Below, one piece after another: positions 1-8,462 of a stretch of 64,000 bases of DNA. The stretch covers positions 1 through 64,000 of the forward strand of contig NZ_FOUS01000014.1 in the NCBI RefSeq assembly GCF_900114915.1, in the 5' to 3' direction. A program made the position numbers and the translations under genes. The notes below the pieces were generated by a model. It ran no database searches. It had not been told where the DNA came from and was given only the letters and a program-made list of their open reading frames with translations. The stretch's first letter is position 1; the number at the start of each line of letters is the position of its first letter. Origin of the DNA: Bradyrhizobium sp. Rc3b (GTDB lineage Bacteria > Pseudomonadota > Alphaproteobacteria > Rhizobiales > Xanthobacteraceae).

Positions 1-402
1 CGAGTGCCAGGCGAGCTCGGTGAAGACGCGCGTCTTGATCCGGTAGGCCGGGTCGGCGCCGCCATAGAGGTCCTGCGCGAACAGCTTCTTGCCTTCGGCG
101 TGCTTGAGGAAGTCCTGATAGAGCGTCTCGAACTGCTCTGCGGTGATCGACTGGTTGCCGGCCCACCACATCTTCTTGTCGGTGGTGGCGTCACGCACCG
201 TGAACTTGTCCTTCGGGCTGCGCCCGGTGAACTCGCCGGTGTCGGCGCAGAGTGCGCCGTCAGCGGACAGCACCGCCTCGCCCGCAGTGAGCGAGTATTG
301 ATAGAGTTGCGGCGCACCGAGGTTCCAGTGAACCTGCTGGAGATTCTTTAAACCGAACTTGTCGGCGCCAAAGGCACCGTTGCGCACGCCCGTCTCTTGC
401 AC
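1..402 (-). CDS. pckA: Phosphoenolpyruvate carboxykinase (ATP), N-terminal part
   Basis: The gene runs off the left edge, so only the first 134 codons are present. The translation begins QETGVRNGAFGADKFGL and contains TGEFTGRSPKDKF and GADPAYRIKTRVFTELAW, which are typical of the ATP-dependent PEP carboxykinase family. The enzyme converts oxaloacetate and ATP to PEP, CO2 and ADP at the entry to gluconeogenesis in the cytosol. The start is a GTG at 400-402 with an AGGAGG ribosome site eight bases upstream. A pckA gene next to chvI/chvG is a known rhizobial arrangement; here two other genes lie between them. Confidence 0.95.
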   Translation of the reverse strand, partial: MQETGVRNGAFGADKFGLKNLQQVHWNLGAPQLYQYSLTAGEAVLSADGALCADTGEFTGRSPKDKFTVRDATTDKKMWWAGNQSITAEQFETLYQDFLKHAEGKKLFAQDLYGGADPAYRIKTRVFTELAWHS

Positions 403-688
403 GAAAAAATCCTCCTAGAACCCGCGACATTCAGCGCGACCAGAACTTCAGCACCATCGCGGTCACCGTGATTTATAGGCCAACCAGCCTCGGCTGGGCG
501 ACCTAATAATGATGAACGCTGGCGTTGCCAAGCTGATCCCGCAGGATTTGGTTTATTCAAGGACCGCGCCAAACGTCGCGCATGTCAGCTCTGAGCAGCT
601 GCATCAAAAAATCACGAATGATCGCGCAACCAAATGCGGAATTCGGCGTTGATCAAGGTTTTTGCGACGCACAATTCCGGCTGCCGGC
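403..688. other. Intergenic region upstream of pckA
   Basis: About 290 bases between pckA and the end of the TPR-CHAT gene. The pckA promoter must lie here. I see no convincing gene; the short reading frames are antisense or lack ribosome sites. No clear sigma-70 boxes could be assigned by eye. Confidence 0.4.
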
Positions 689-3283
689 TTATCGTACCTC
701 GCCTTCGCCGATGAGCGCGAACGGTCCCCACATCGCCGGGTAGGCGTTGCGCGGCGACGAGGTGTCGTCGACAAACGTTAACATCGCGCGGCGCAAGGCT
801 TCGGCGCGACCGATTTTTGGTTCGTTCTTGAGCAGCTCGAATGTCGATGTGGTGAGGCGGGTGGCGGCTTCCGAATCCACGGCCCAATGCGAGACCAGCA
901 GCGCGCGGGCACCGGCATAGAAGAAAGAGCGCGCCAATCCCGACAGCGCCTCGGCGCCGGGCTTGTCGCCGGCGATGGTGTTGCAGGCGGACAGCACCAC
1001 CCAATCGGCGTTGAGCTTGAGCTGGGCCACCTCGCTCGCGGTCAGAAGGCCGTCGTCGAGCTCAGACGGCTGATCGGGAATGGACAATGCAAGCGAGGGC
1101 TCGCCCAGTCCCTTGACGTCGCCGGCAACGAGGCCGTGGGTGGCAAAGTAGATGATGCCGTATTGAGCAAGCACTGCACGCTTCAGCGTCGTTTCGCTGG
1201 CATCGCGTCCGAGATGGATGTCGGCATCAGTGGCGCCGACGTCTCTCGCCACCGCGTTGAGCTCATCGGCGGTATCGGGCAGTTGCGGCAGCGCCTGCGC
1301 GAGCCGCGCGCGGTCGACCCCGGCGCCGCGCCAGAAATCGGTATAGGCAATCGTCGCAATGCTGCGCGCCGCGACCTTGCCGCCTGCGGCGCGACGGTCG
1401 GCGGGTCCTTCCAGCGCGGGATTGAAAACGGGATCGCCGAAGCCGGTCATCGGCTTCGCGCCCTGATCCCTGCGCGCGAAGGCACGCAACGATTTCAGGC
1501 TGATCACCGACGGCAGCACCGAGACGGCCTGACGCCGCAGCAGCCAGGCGGCGTCGCGATAACCTTCGAGCCTGTCCGGAATCGCAGCCTGCGGCTTCTC
1601 CGTCACCAGCAGATGAAACGGCAATGCGGTCAGCGCCGCCGATGGCACGACCAAGAGGCTGCGCTTGTCCTTCGTCAGCGCCTCGACCGGGCCGAGCAGC
1701 GCGACATAGAGCTCGTTCGCGAGCGCAAGATCGAACAGCCCAGATTTGCCGGAGGCATCGCGCGCCTTGCCGACATCCAGTCCCCTGCGGAACGCCGAGA
1801 CCTTCCGCGCCATCGCGTCCGCGCCGAGCGAGATCTCCTTCCAGTCGGCACCATCGCGCGTGATCGCGATGACATAGCTTCGCTTGTCGACGACGGAATA
1901 GATCACCATCGCCTCATCGGCCGACAGCAGCGGCTGGAAGTCCTTCACCGCCAGCGGCAGCGGGTTCGAGAGCGAGGCGTAGTCGGGAAACTCGAGCGTG
2001 AGCGTCTTCTGCAGGCCCGCACGCTCGCTTGCGATCGCAGCGATCCGCGCGCGGCTGCGTTGCTCGGCTGCGACGTCGCGCTGCGCCAATTGCTTCGACA
2101 CCGCCGTGATGATCGCCTTGTCGAGCGCCTCGGCCTCGGCCGCGATATCCTGATCCCGGCGCACCAACTCGGCCAGCCGGTCGCTGCCGGCGGCCAATCG
2201 CACCGCGAGCTTGTTCACGGCAGAGGCGGCGGAAGATTGCGTGCCGCGCTGAATCGCGCCGAGGGCGTCATCCAGCGCCTTGTCGCTCGCCAGCAGAGTT
2301 TGCTGGCGCGCAGCGAACAGAACCGGCAGCACGGTGCGCAGCTGCGCGCGGTTGGCGGCAAGCGTCTTCTGCGCAAACGGCAAGGCGTCGGCGGTACGGC
2401 CCGACACCTGAAGGAAATAAGCGAGATTGCTGGTCGAGGTAACGACATCGGGATGGTCAGGTCCGAGTGCACGCTCGCGGATGGCAAGCGCGCGGCGATA
2501 GAGCGGCTCGGCCTCGGAATAGCGCTGCTGGTGCTCGTAGAGCCCGGCGAGATTGTTGAGCGAGCGCGCCACGTCGGGATGATCCGCCCCCAGCACCTTT
2601 TCGCGGATCGCGAGCGAGCGCTTGATCGGCGCTTCGGCGTCGGCATCGCGGTTGAGGTCGCGATCGACCTGGCCGAGATTGTTCAGGACCGTGGCGACCG
2701 CGGGATGCTCGGGCCCGGCGGCCTTCTGATAGATCGCGAGGGCACGCTGAAACAGCGGTTCGGCGTCGGCAAAATGCTCCTGCTTCACGTAAAGCGTGGC
2801 GAGATTGTTGAGAGCCTGGCCGACATCGGGATGCGCGCGCGACAGCGCCTTTTCGCGAACGGCCAGCGCACGCTTGAACAGCGGTTCGGCTTCGGTGAAG
2901 CGGCTCTGCCGCTGATAGAGCGCCGCAAGATTGTTCAGGAGCGGCGCGATCTCGACGCTGCCCTGACCGGTCCCCTTCTCCATCAGCGCGATGGCGCGTT
3001 TGTAAAGCGGCTCGGCCTGATCGTCGTGGCCCTGGTCGGCGTAAATCTGCCCGAGATTGTTGAGCGCCGCGGCGAGGTCGCGGTTGTTGCTGGTCTTCTC
3101 GAGCGAGGCCACCATGGCCTGCGCCAGCGGCAGCGCCTCCGCATATTTGCCGGCGCTTCGGAGCGCATTGATGCGCCCGCTTTGCGCCGACAGATCGCTC
3201 TTCTGGGCAAGACCGGGCGTGGCAAGCGACGTGGCGATCGCGAGCGCCAGACCCGCGGCCAATGCCAAACGACGACGCGTCAT
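689..3283 (-). CDS. Secreted TPR-CHAT protein
   Basis: An 864-residue protein with a Sec-type signal peptide (RRRLALAAGLALAIATSL..., cleavage near residue 26 at GLAQ). It is followed by six or seven 42-residue tetratricopeptide units (about residues 40-300, recurrent LNNLA and AEPLYKRAL patterns), a helical linker, and a C-terminal CHAT domain (about 560-860). CHAT domains are caspase/separase-like cysteine proteases; the catalytic pair looks intact, with His716 in ATHG and Cys767 in SACNT, followed by the family motif GARALLVSHW. The start ATG has GAGGG upstream. The signal peptide implies a periplasmic or exported protein. The substrate is unknown, and no neighbour looks like a partner. Confidence 0.9.
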   Translation of the reverse strand: MTRRRLALAAGLALAIATSLATPGLAQKSDLSAQSGRINALRSAGKYAEALPLAQAMVASLEKTSNNRDLAAALNNLGQIYADQGHDDQAEPLYKRAIALMEKGTGQGSVEIAPLLNNLAALYQRQSRFTEAEPLFKRALAVREKALSRAHPDVGQALNNLATLYVKQEHFADAEPLFQRALAIYQKAAGPEHPAVATVLNNLGQVDRDLNRDADAEAPIKRSLAIREKVLGADHPDVARSLNNLAGLYEHQQRYSEAEPLYRRALAIRERALGPDHPDVVTSTSNLAYFLQVSGRTADALPFAQKTLAANRAQLRTVLPVLFAARQQTLLASDKALDDALGAIQRGTQSSAASAVNKLAVRLAAGSDRLAELVRRDQDIAAEAEALDKAIITAVSKQLAQRDVAAEQRSRARIAAIASERAGLQKTLTLEFPDYASLSNPLPLAVKDFQPLLSADEAMVIYSVVDKRSYVIAITRDGADWKEISLGADAMARKVSAFRRGLDVGKARDASGKSGLFDLALANELYVALLGPVEALTKDKRSLLVVPSAALTALPFHLLVTEKPQAAIPDRLEGYRDAAWLLRRQAVSVLPSVISLKSLRAFARRDQGAKPMTGFGDPVFNPALEGPADRRAAGGKVAARSIATIAYTDFWRGAGVDRARLAQALPQLPDTADELNAVARDVGATDADIHLGRDASETTLKRAVLAQYGIIYFATHGLVAGDVKGLGEPSLALSIPDQPSELDDGLLTASEVAQLKLNADWVVLSACNTIAGDKPGAEALSGLARSFFYAGARALLVSHWAVDSEAATRLTTSTFELLKNEPKIGRAEALRRAMLTFVDDTSSPRNAYPAMWGPFALIGEGEVR

Positions 3284-3359
3284 GAACCCTCGCTGCGAGC
3301 CTTAAGACCTGATCGTCTTGGGTCGCAGCGATGGGGCGCGGCGTTCAAATTGTTGCGTT

Positions 3360-4094
3360 CTAGTCCATCTTCATGCGTGCTTCGCCAGCGAGGCGGACCA
3401 GCATCTTGCGCAGCGATGTGCCGTCGGTCACCCGCTCCGGGAAGTCCAGCCGCAGCGCGTTCTGGCCGTCCTGCATGTCGAGGCCTTCCGGATCGCAGCC
3501 GGTGCAGCGCCAGTTCCCCGCAGCAGCGCCAAGGAGTTTGGTCGCATAGAGGCCCATGGCGTCGCGATGATCGGCATTCATGTGTTCGACAGCCCCCGCC
3601 TCCGCCGCCAGGAGATCCTCGGCGCCGGTGAGGTCTGTGAGGAACTGGGCGGGCTTGAGATCGACGATCCGGCCGAAGCCGGCGACCAGATGGGTTCCCG
3701 TGGGGTGGATCCGGAAGAAAGAGAAATCCTTAAAGGAAACAAAGCCTTCCGCCGACGGATGGGCACTAAGATACCGTCGCTGGAGCAAATCCTTCTCGGC
3801 ACCGGCCTGCTCCGCCCGGCCGGACAGCATGATCCGGGCGCCTTCCAGCGGATCGCCCGCCGCCCGCTCGTCCAACATCAGGGAGATCCTGCTGTCGGCG
3901 AGAAGGTTCCTTGTATGCACGGCGAGGCCCGAGATCAGCAGGATGGGCGAGCCGTCGGGATGGCTGGCCAGATTGACCAGGGAACAATAGGGGTCGCCGC
4001 TGCCGGCCATGAGAGTTGCCAGCGCCCCCTGCCGCGATCGCCGCAGCAGGGATTTGGCGAGCTTTGCGGGGTCGAAATCAGGGGTCGGTTGCAT
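3360..4094 (-). CDS. HugZ-like pyridoxamine-5'-phosphate-oxidase-fold protein with DUF2470-type C-terminus
   Basis: A 244-residue cytosolic protein. The first ~150 residues form a split-barrel FMN-binding-like domain (ALATLMAGSGDPYCSLVNLA, RISLMLDE, LSGRAE). The C-terminal part (EHMNADHRDAMGLYA) matches the DUF2470 domain found with haem-utilisation HugZ proteins. Family members bind haem and some degrade it; whether this one does cannot be read from sequence. An in-frame TTG at 4121 would add nine residues, but the ATG at 4092-4094 sits behind a purine-rich stretch and is preferred. The gene is divergent from chvI. Confidence 0.8.
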   Translation of the reverse strand: MQPTPDFDPAKLAKSLLRRSRQGALATLMAGSGDPYCSLVNLASHPDGSPILLISGLAVHTRNLLADSRISLMLDERAAGDPLEGARIMLSGRAEQAGAEKDLLQRRYLSAHPSAEGFVSFKDFSFFRIHPTGTHLVAGFGRIVDLKPAQFLTDLTGAEDLLAAEAGAVEHMNADHRDAMGLYATKLLGAAAGNWRCTGCDPEGLDMQDGQNALRLDFPERVTDGTSLRKMLVRLAGEARMKMD

Positions 4095-4335
4095 CGGCTT
4101 TCTCGGCTCAGGTGGTTGCAAGGGGGGCCTTTTTTCGGGTAAACGGGGGCCCGGTTATGGGTCGACATGCGGCGGATCTGCCGTGTTTCGGGGAACTTGG
4201 TCACACTTCAGCCCAGCTTGCATTGCTCGGTGACAAGGTTCGAACGCCGACATCGGCACCCATGTATGCGGCGCATCAGTGGATTGCTCGCCGTTTCAAG
4301 CCACGACCCAAACGGAAAGCAGAAAGCAGAGGCTC

Positions 4336-5037
4336 ATGCCCACAATCGCTTTGGTCGACGACGACCGCAACATTCTCACATCCGTCTCGATCGCGCTGGA
4401 AGCCGAAGGCTACCGCATCATGACCTACACCGACGGCGCTTCCGCGCTTGACGGTTTCCGCACCACCCAGCCCGATCTTGCGATCCTCGACATCAAGATG
4501 CCGCGCATGGACGGCATGGAGACGCTGCGCCGGCTCAGGCAGAAGTCCGACCTGCCGGTGATCTTCCTGACCTCCAAGGACGAGGAGATCGACGAGCTGT
4601 TCGGCCTCAAGATGGGCGCCGACGATTTCATCCGCAAACCGTTCTCGCAGCGCCTGCTGGTCGAGCGCGTCAAGGCGGTGCTGCGCCGCTCGGCGCCGAA
4701 GGACCCGACCGTCGCGCCGAAGGAGAACGACGCCAAGGCGCTCGACCGCGGCCTTTTGCGCATGGATCCGGAACGGCATACCTGCACCTGGAAGAACGAG
4801 CCGGTGACGCTGACCGTCACCGAATTCCTGATCCTGCAGGCGCTCGCGACCCGGCCCGGCGTGGTGAAGAGCCGCAACGCGCTGATGGACGCCGCCTATG
4901 ACGACCAGGTCTATGTCGACGACCGCACCATCGACAGCCACATCAAGCGGCTGCGCAAGAAGTTCAAGGTGGTCGACAACGAGTTCGAGATGATCGAGAC
5001 GCTCTACGGCGTCGGCTACCGCTTCAAGGAAGCCTGA
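4336..5037 (+). CDS. chvI: Two-component response regulator ChvI
   Basis: A 233-residue OmpR/PhoB-type regulator. The receiver domain (1-120) has acidic pocket D9-D10, phosphoacceptor D52 (AILDIKMP), the switch Thr in FLTSK and Lys in IRKPF. A winged-helix DNA-binding domain follows (about 130-230, TVTEFLILQALATRPG and DDRTIDSHIKRLRKKF). ChvI is the output half of the ChvG/ChvI system that controls acid, envelope and exopolysaccharide responses in rhizobia and Agrobacterium. The chosen ATG gives MPTIALVDDD; a longer frame from 4279 has no family-like N-terminus. The cognate kinase gene follows 116 bases later. Confidence 0.95.
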   Translation: MPTIALVDDDRNILTSVSIALEAEGYRIMTYTDGASALDGFRTTQPDLAILDIKMPRMDGMETLRRLRQKSDLPVIFLTSKDEEIDELFGLKMGADDFIRKPFSQRLLVERVKAVLRRSAPKDPTVAPKENDAKALDRGLLRMDPERHTCTWKNEPVTLTVTEFLILQALATRPGVVKSRNALMDAAYDDQVYVDDRTIDSHIKRLRKKFKVVDNEFEMIETLYGVGYRFKEA

Positions 5038-5153
5038 GGCGCGAGGCGCCTTCACGAACGACGACGAGCATCGCCGGTTCTGATTCCATCGGGACCGGGA
5101 TCGCTCTAAGGTGTGGGGACCTTCTCAACGCCGTCCTAACACGGGCGTAAGCA

Positions 5154-6950
5154 TTGCTGGACCGAACGCAGCCTGATCCCAACCAGAGCGCCGGCGACGT
5201 CGCATCCGACGGCGTTCAGGAGCAGTTTGTCGAGGACAAGCCGCAGGGCTTCCGACCGCTGAACTGGCTCAAGCGCGCCGGGCAATTCTTCTTCGCGCTG
5301 TCCTTCTCCAGCCTGACCCGCCGCATCGTCTCGCTCAACCTCGCCGGCCTCGTCGCGCTGGTGGCGAGCATCCTGTATCTGTCGCAATTCCGCGCCGGAC
5401 TGATCGACGCGCGGGCGCAGAGCCTGCTGGTGCAGGCCGAGATCATCGCCGGCGCGATTGCGGCCTCGGCCACGGTGCAGACCAACGCCATCACCATCGA
5501 TCCCGACCGGCTGCTCGACCTCAAGCCGGGCGAGACCTATGGCGGCTCGGACGAGTACTCGCCGCTGGACTTCCCGATCAACCCGGAGCGCGTCGCGCCG
5601 GTGCTGCGCACGCTGATCTCGCCGACCAAGACGCGCGCCCGCATCTACGATCCGAACGGCAGCCTGCTGCTCGACAGCCGCAACCTCGAAAACGTGCTGC
5701 GCCTCGACCTGCCGCCGCCGGCAGAGAAGCCCGGCTTCGTCGAGCGCGGCATGGTCGCGGTGCGCACCTGGCTCAACCGCGGCGACCTGCCGCTTTATCG
5801 TGAGCTCGGCCCCGAGAACGGCAACGGCTATGCCGAGGTGGGCGATGCGCTCCAGGGCCAGAAGCGCTCGATGGTGCGGGTCAATGCCCGCGGCGAGGTG
5901 ATCGTCTCGGTCGCGGTCCCCGTGCTGCGCTCGCGCGCGATCCATGGCGCGCTGATGCTGTCGACGCAAGGCGACGACATCGACCAGATGGTCACCGCTG
6001 AACGCCTCGCCATCCTGAAAGTCGGCGGCGTCGCGGCCGCCGTCATGATCATGCTGTCGCTGCTGCTCGCGAGCACGATCGCCGGGCCCGTGCGCCGGCT
6101 CGCCGACAGCGCCGAGCGCGTCCGCCGCCGCATCAAGGCCCGCATCGAGATCCCCGATTTCACCCGCCGTCGCGACGAGATCGGCCATCTCTCCGGCGCC
6201 CTGCGCGACATGACGAGCGCGCTCTACAGCCGCATCGAGGCGATCGAGATGTTCGCCGCCGACGTCGCCCACGAATTGAAGAATCCGCTGACCTCGCTGC
6301 GCTCGGCGGTCGAAACGCTACCGCTGGCGCGCAACGAGAACAGCCGCGCGCGCCTGCTCGAGGTGATCGAGCACGACGTCAAGCGGCTCGACCGCCTGAT
6401 CTCCGACATCTCCGACGCCAGCCGCCTCGATGCCGAATTGCAGCGCCAGGATGCGATCCCGGTCGATTTGCGCCGCCTGCTGACGACGCTGGTGTCCGTC
6501 GCCAACGAAACCAAGCTCGGCCACGACGTCGCGGTCGAGACGCGCTTCGAGGGCCGCAGCCCGACCGACACCTTCGCCGTGAGCGGTCACGATTCACGGC
6601 TCGGGCAAGTGGTCTCCAACCTGCTCTCCAACGCGCAGTCGTTCTCCGAACCCGGCAGCAAGGTGCGCCTCACCTGCCGCCGCGCGCGCGGGGAGATCGA
6701 GATCGTGGTCGACGATGACGGCCCCGGCATTCGCGACGACGCGCTGGAACGCATCTTCGAGCGCTTCTACACCGACCGTCCGCATCAGGGTTTTGGCCAG
6801 AACTCCGGCCTCGGCCTGTCGATCTCCAAGCAGATCATCGACGCCCATGGCGGGCGCATCTGGGCCGAGAACCGTGCAGGCCCGCCGGATGACGAGGGCG
6901 TGCCGACGATCACCGGCGCGCGCTTCGTGGTGAGGCTGCCGGCGCTATGA
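5154..6950 (+). CDS. chvG: Sensor histidine kinase ChvG
   Basis: A 598-residue inner-membrane kinase with a TTG start. The cytosolic N-terminus is followed by TM1 (about 60-80), a periplasmic sensor of roughly 200 residues, TM2 (about 285-308), a HAMP linker, a HisKA domain with the H-box VAHELKNPL (His373), and an HATPase_c domain with DDDGPGI and GLGLSISKQI. It phosphorylates ChvI. The stop overlaps the hprK start as ATGA, so hprK is probably translationally coupled to it. Confidence 0.94.
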   Translation: MLDRTQPDPNQSAGDVASDGVQEQFVEDKPQGFRPLNWLKRAGQFFFALSFSSLTRRIVSLNLAGLVALVASILYLSQFRAGLIDARAQSLLVQAEIIAGAIAASATVQTNAITIDPDRLLDLKPGETYGGSDEYSPLDFPINPERVAPVLRTLISPTKTRARIYDPNGSLLLDSRNLENVLRLDLPPPAEKPGFVERGMVAVRTWLNRGDLPLYRELGPENGNGYAEVGDALQGQKRSMVRVNARGEVIVSVAVPVLRSRAIHGALMLSTQGDDIDQMVTAERLAILKVGGVAAAVMIMLSLLLASTIAGPVRRLADSAERVRRRIKARIEIPDFTRRRDEIGHLSGALRDMTSALYSRIEAIEMFAADVAHELKNPLTSLRSAVETLPLARNENSRARLLEVIEHDVKRLDRLISDISDASRLDAELQRQDAIPVDLRRLLTTLVSVANETKLGHDVAVETRFEGRSPTDTFAVSGHDSRLGQVVSNLLSNAQSFSEPGSKVRLTCRRARGEIEIVVDDDGPGIRDDALERIFERFYTDRPHQGFGQNSGLGLSISKQIIDAHGGRIWAENRAGPPDDEGVPTITGARFVVRLPAL

Positions 6951-7501
6951 GCCAAGGCAGCTTGAAAGAAGGCAGCTTGAACGAAGTCGGGCCGAGCGTT
7001 CACGCCTCCGCGGTCAAGGTCGGACATCGGGCGGTGCTGATCCGCGGTCCCTCGGGCTCCGGCAAGTCGCGCCTTGCCTTTGATTTGATCATGGCCGGAC
7101 GCTCGGGCGTGGTCGAAAGGGCCGTTCTGGTCGGGGATGACCGTGTCCATCTGGCGACAGTCGGCGATGAAATTGAAGTCCGCCCCGCGCCGGTATTGGC
7201 TGGCCTGATCGAGATCCGGGGCCTCGGGATCCGCCGCTGCGTCTTCGTGGAGCATGCGACCGTCGGTCTCGTCGTCGATCTGGATGCCGCGGACGCCGAG
7301 CGCTTGCCTGCGGCGGATTCGCTGAAAACCCTCATTTCCGGTGTCGAAATACCACGAATCCCGGTTGGCCGCGGATATTCACCCCTCCCACTGGTTGTCG
7401 CGGCCTTGACCACTACCAAGAGTTCATCTTCCGTTAACCCCTCAGGCGATTGTTTGAAGGGAAATGGTAACCATATGAACCCCACTATCGCGACCGAATA
7501 G
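6947..7501 (+). CDS. hprK: HPr kinase/phosphorylase, short alphaproteobacterial form
   Basis: A 184-residue protein holding only the C-terminal catalytic domain of HprK. The P-loop GPSGSGKS is at residues 34-41, followed by VGDDRVHL and the HprK signature region IEIRGLGI. The ~130-residue N-terminal domain of Gram-positive HprK is absent, as is usual in alphaproteobacteria. The enzyme phosphorylates or dephosphorylates a serine of HPr, and HPr here keeps that serine. It lies between chvG and the EIIA/HPr genes, a conserved linkage between two-component and PTS signalling in this class. Confidence 0.93.
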   Translation: MSQGSLKEGSLNEVGPSVHASAVKVGHRAVLIRGPSGSGKSRLAFDLIMAGRSGVVERAVLVGDDRVHLATVGDEIEVRPAPVLAGLIEIRGLGIRRCVFVEHATVGLVVDLDAADAERLPAADSLKTLISGVEIPRIPVGRGYSPLPLVVAALTTTKSSSSVNPSGDCLKGNGNHMNPTIATE

Positions 7502-7634
7502 ACCGGCGCAGCTCCCCTCATCCATCCGTCTAGATTCAGGGAGATACGCAACATCCCCTCTTGCGCAGGGGCTCTGGATGGTCAAAGTGGCGCGTTCGTG
7601 CGGTGCACCAAAAGCGCCCGCGAGGAGTTTTCCG

Positions 7635-8036
7635 ATGATTGGTCTAGTACTTGTGACCCACGGGCGCCTTGCCGACGAATTCAAGGCAGCGCTTGAACAT
7701 GTCATGGGCCCACAAAAGCAAATCGAAGCGATCACGATCGGCGCCGAAGATGATTCCGATCTCTGCCGAAGTGACATCATCGAGGCGGTTAACCGCGTCG
7801 ATTCCGGCGACGGCGTTGCGATCCTCACCGACATGTTCGGCGGCACGCCGTCGAACCTTGCAATATCCTGCATGAGCCGGCCCAAGGTCGAAGTGCTCGC
7901 GGGCATCAACCTGCCCATGCTGGTCAAGCTCGCCAAGGTGCGCGAGGAGCGTCCGCTGCCCGACGCGATCGCGATGGCCCAGGAAGCAGGCCGCAAATAC
8001 GTCACCATCGCCAGCCGCGTGCTCGCCGGCAAATGA
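7635..8036 (+). CDS. PTS EIIA component, mannose/fructose family (regulatory)
   Basis: A 133-residue EIIA-Man domain starting MIGLVLVTHGRLA with the phosphoacceptor at His9. LTDMFGGTPSNLA is the conserved family motif. The start is set by a GAGGAG ribosome site a few bases before the ATG. No sugar permease (EIIB/EIIC) genes are nearby, so this protein most likely relays phosphate for regulation rather than sugar uptake. The stop overlaps the HPr start (ATGA). Confidence 0.93.
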   Translation: MIGLVLVTHGRLADEFKAALEHVMGPQKQIEAITIGAEDDSDLCRSDIIEAVNRVDSGDGVAILTDMFGGTPSNLAISCMSRPKVEVLAGINLPMLVKLAKVREERPLPDAIAMAQEAGRKYVTIASRVLAGK

Positions 8037-8350
8037 GCGACGAGGCGCCACAAGCGGGGACAGGCGTGCCCGCGGGCGCGATCTCCAAGGACCTCCTGAT
8101 CATCAACAAGCGCGGCCTGCATGCGCGAGCCTCCGCGAAATTCGTCCAGGCCGTCGAGCGCTTCGATGCGCAGGTCTGGGTGACGCGCGGCGGCGAGACC
8201 GTCGGCGGCACCTCGATCATGGGCCTGATGATGCTTGCCGCAGGACCGGGCACGACGATCACCGTGGCCGCCGCCGGCACCGACGCGGAAGCTGCGCTCG
8301 CGGCGATCACCGAGCTCGTTGAAAGCAAGTTCAACGAGGAAGGGATCTGA
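8033..8350 (+). CDS. Phosphocarrier protein HPr
   Basis: A 105-residue HPr with a short N-terminal extension. Active-site His30 lies in KRGLHARAS. Ser61 in GTSIMGLMML corresponds to the HprK-modified Ser46 of classical HPr, consistent with the hprK gene two positions upstream. It accepts phosphate from enzyme I (not in this window) and passes it to the EIIA encoded just before it. It is the last gene of the chvI-chvG-hprK-EIIA-HPr run; a palindromic repeat follows. Confidence 0.94.
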   Translation: MSDEAPQAGTGVPAGAISKDLLIINKRGLHARASAKFVQAVERFDAQVWVTRGGETVGGTSIMGLMMLAAGPGTTITVAAAGTDAEAALAAITELVESKFNEEGI

Positions 8351-8371
8351 ACCACGCGCTCGGTTGCCGTA

Positions 8372-8459
8372 GTGCCGTAGGGTGGGCAAAGGCGCGGAAG
8401 CGCCGTGCCCACGAACTCATCAGACGTGGGCACGCTGCGCTTTGCCCACCCTACGGCAC
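8372..8459. repeat. Palindromic intergenic repeat, GTAGGGTGGGCAAAG family, copy 1
   Basis: Arms GTGCCGTAGGGTGGGCAAA (8372-8390) and its exact complement (8441-8459) enclose inner complementary segments with GTGCCCACG / CGTGGGCAC. The element can fold into one long hairpin. Two related copies lie at 61161-61251 and 63586-63669. It sits between the convergent HPr and glycosyltransferase genes. Confidence 0.9.
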
Positions 8460-8462
8460 CTC

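Noticed and set aside
689..3283. TPR-CHAT as the protease of a type III-E CRISPR system
   Set aside because: There is no cas gene or CRISPR array in the window, and the protein has a secretion signal.
887..3631. A very long plus-strand open frame (914 codons)
   Set aside because: It is antisense to the TPR-CHAT gene, has no family resemblance and is Arg-rich, as expected for a shadow frame in high-GC DNA.
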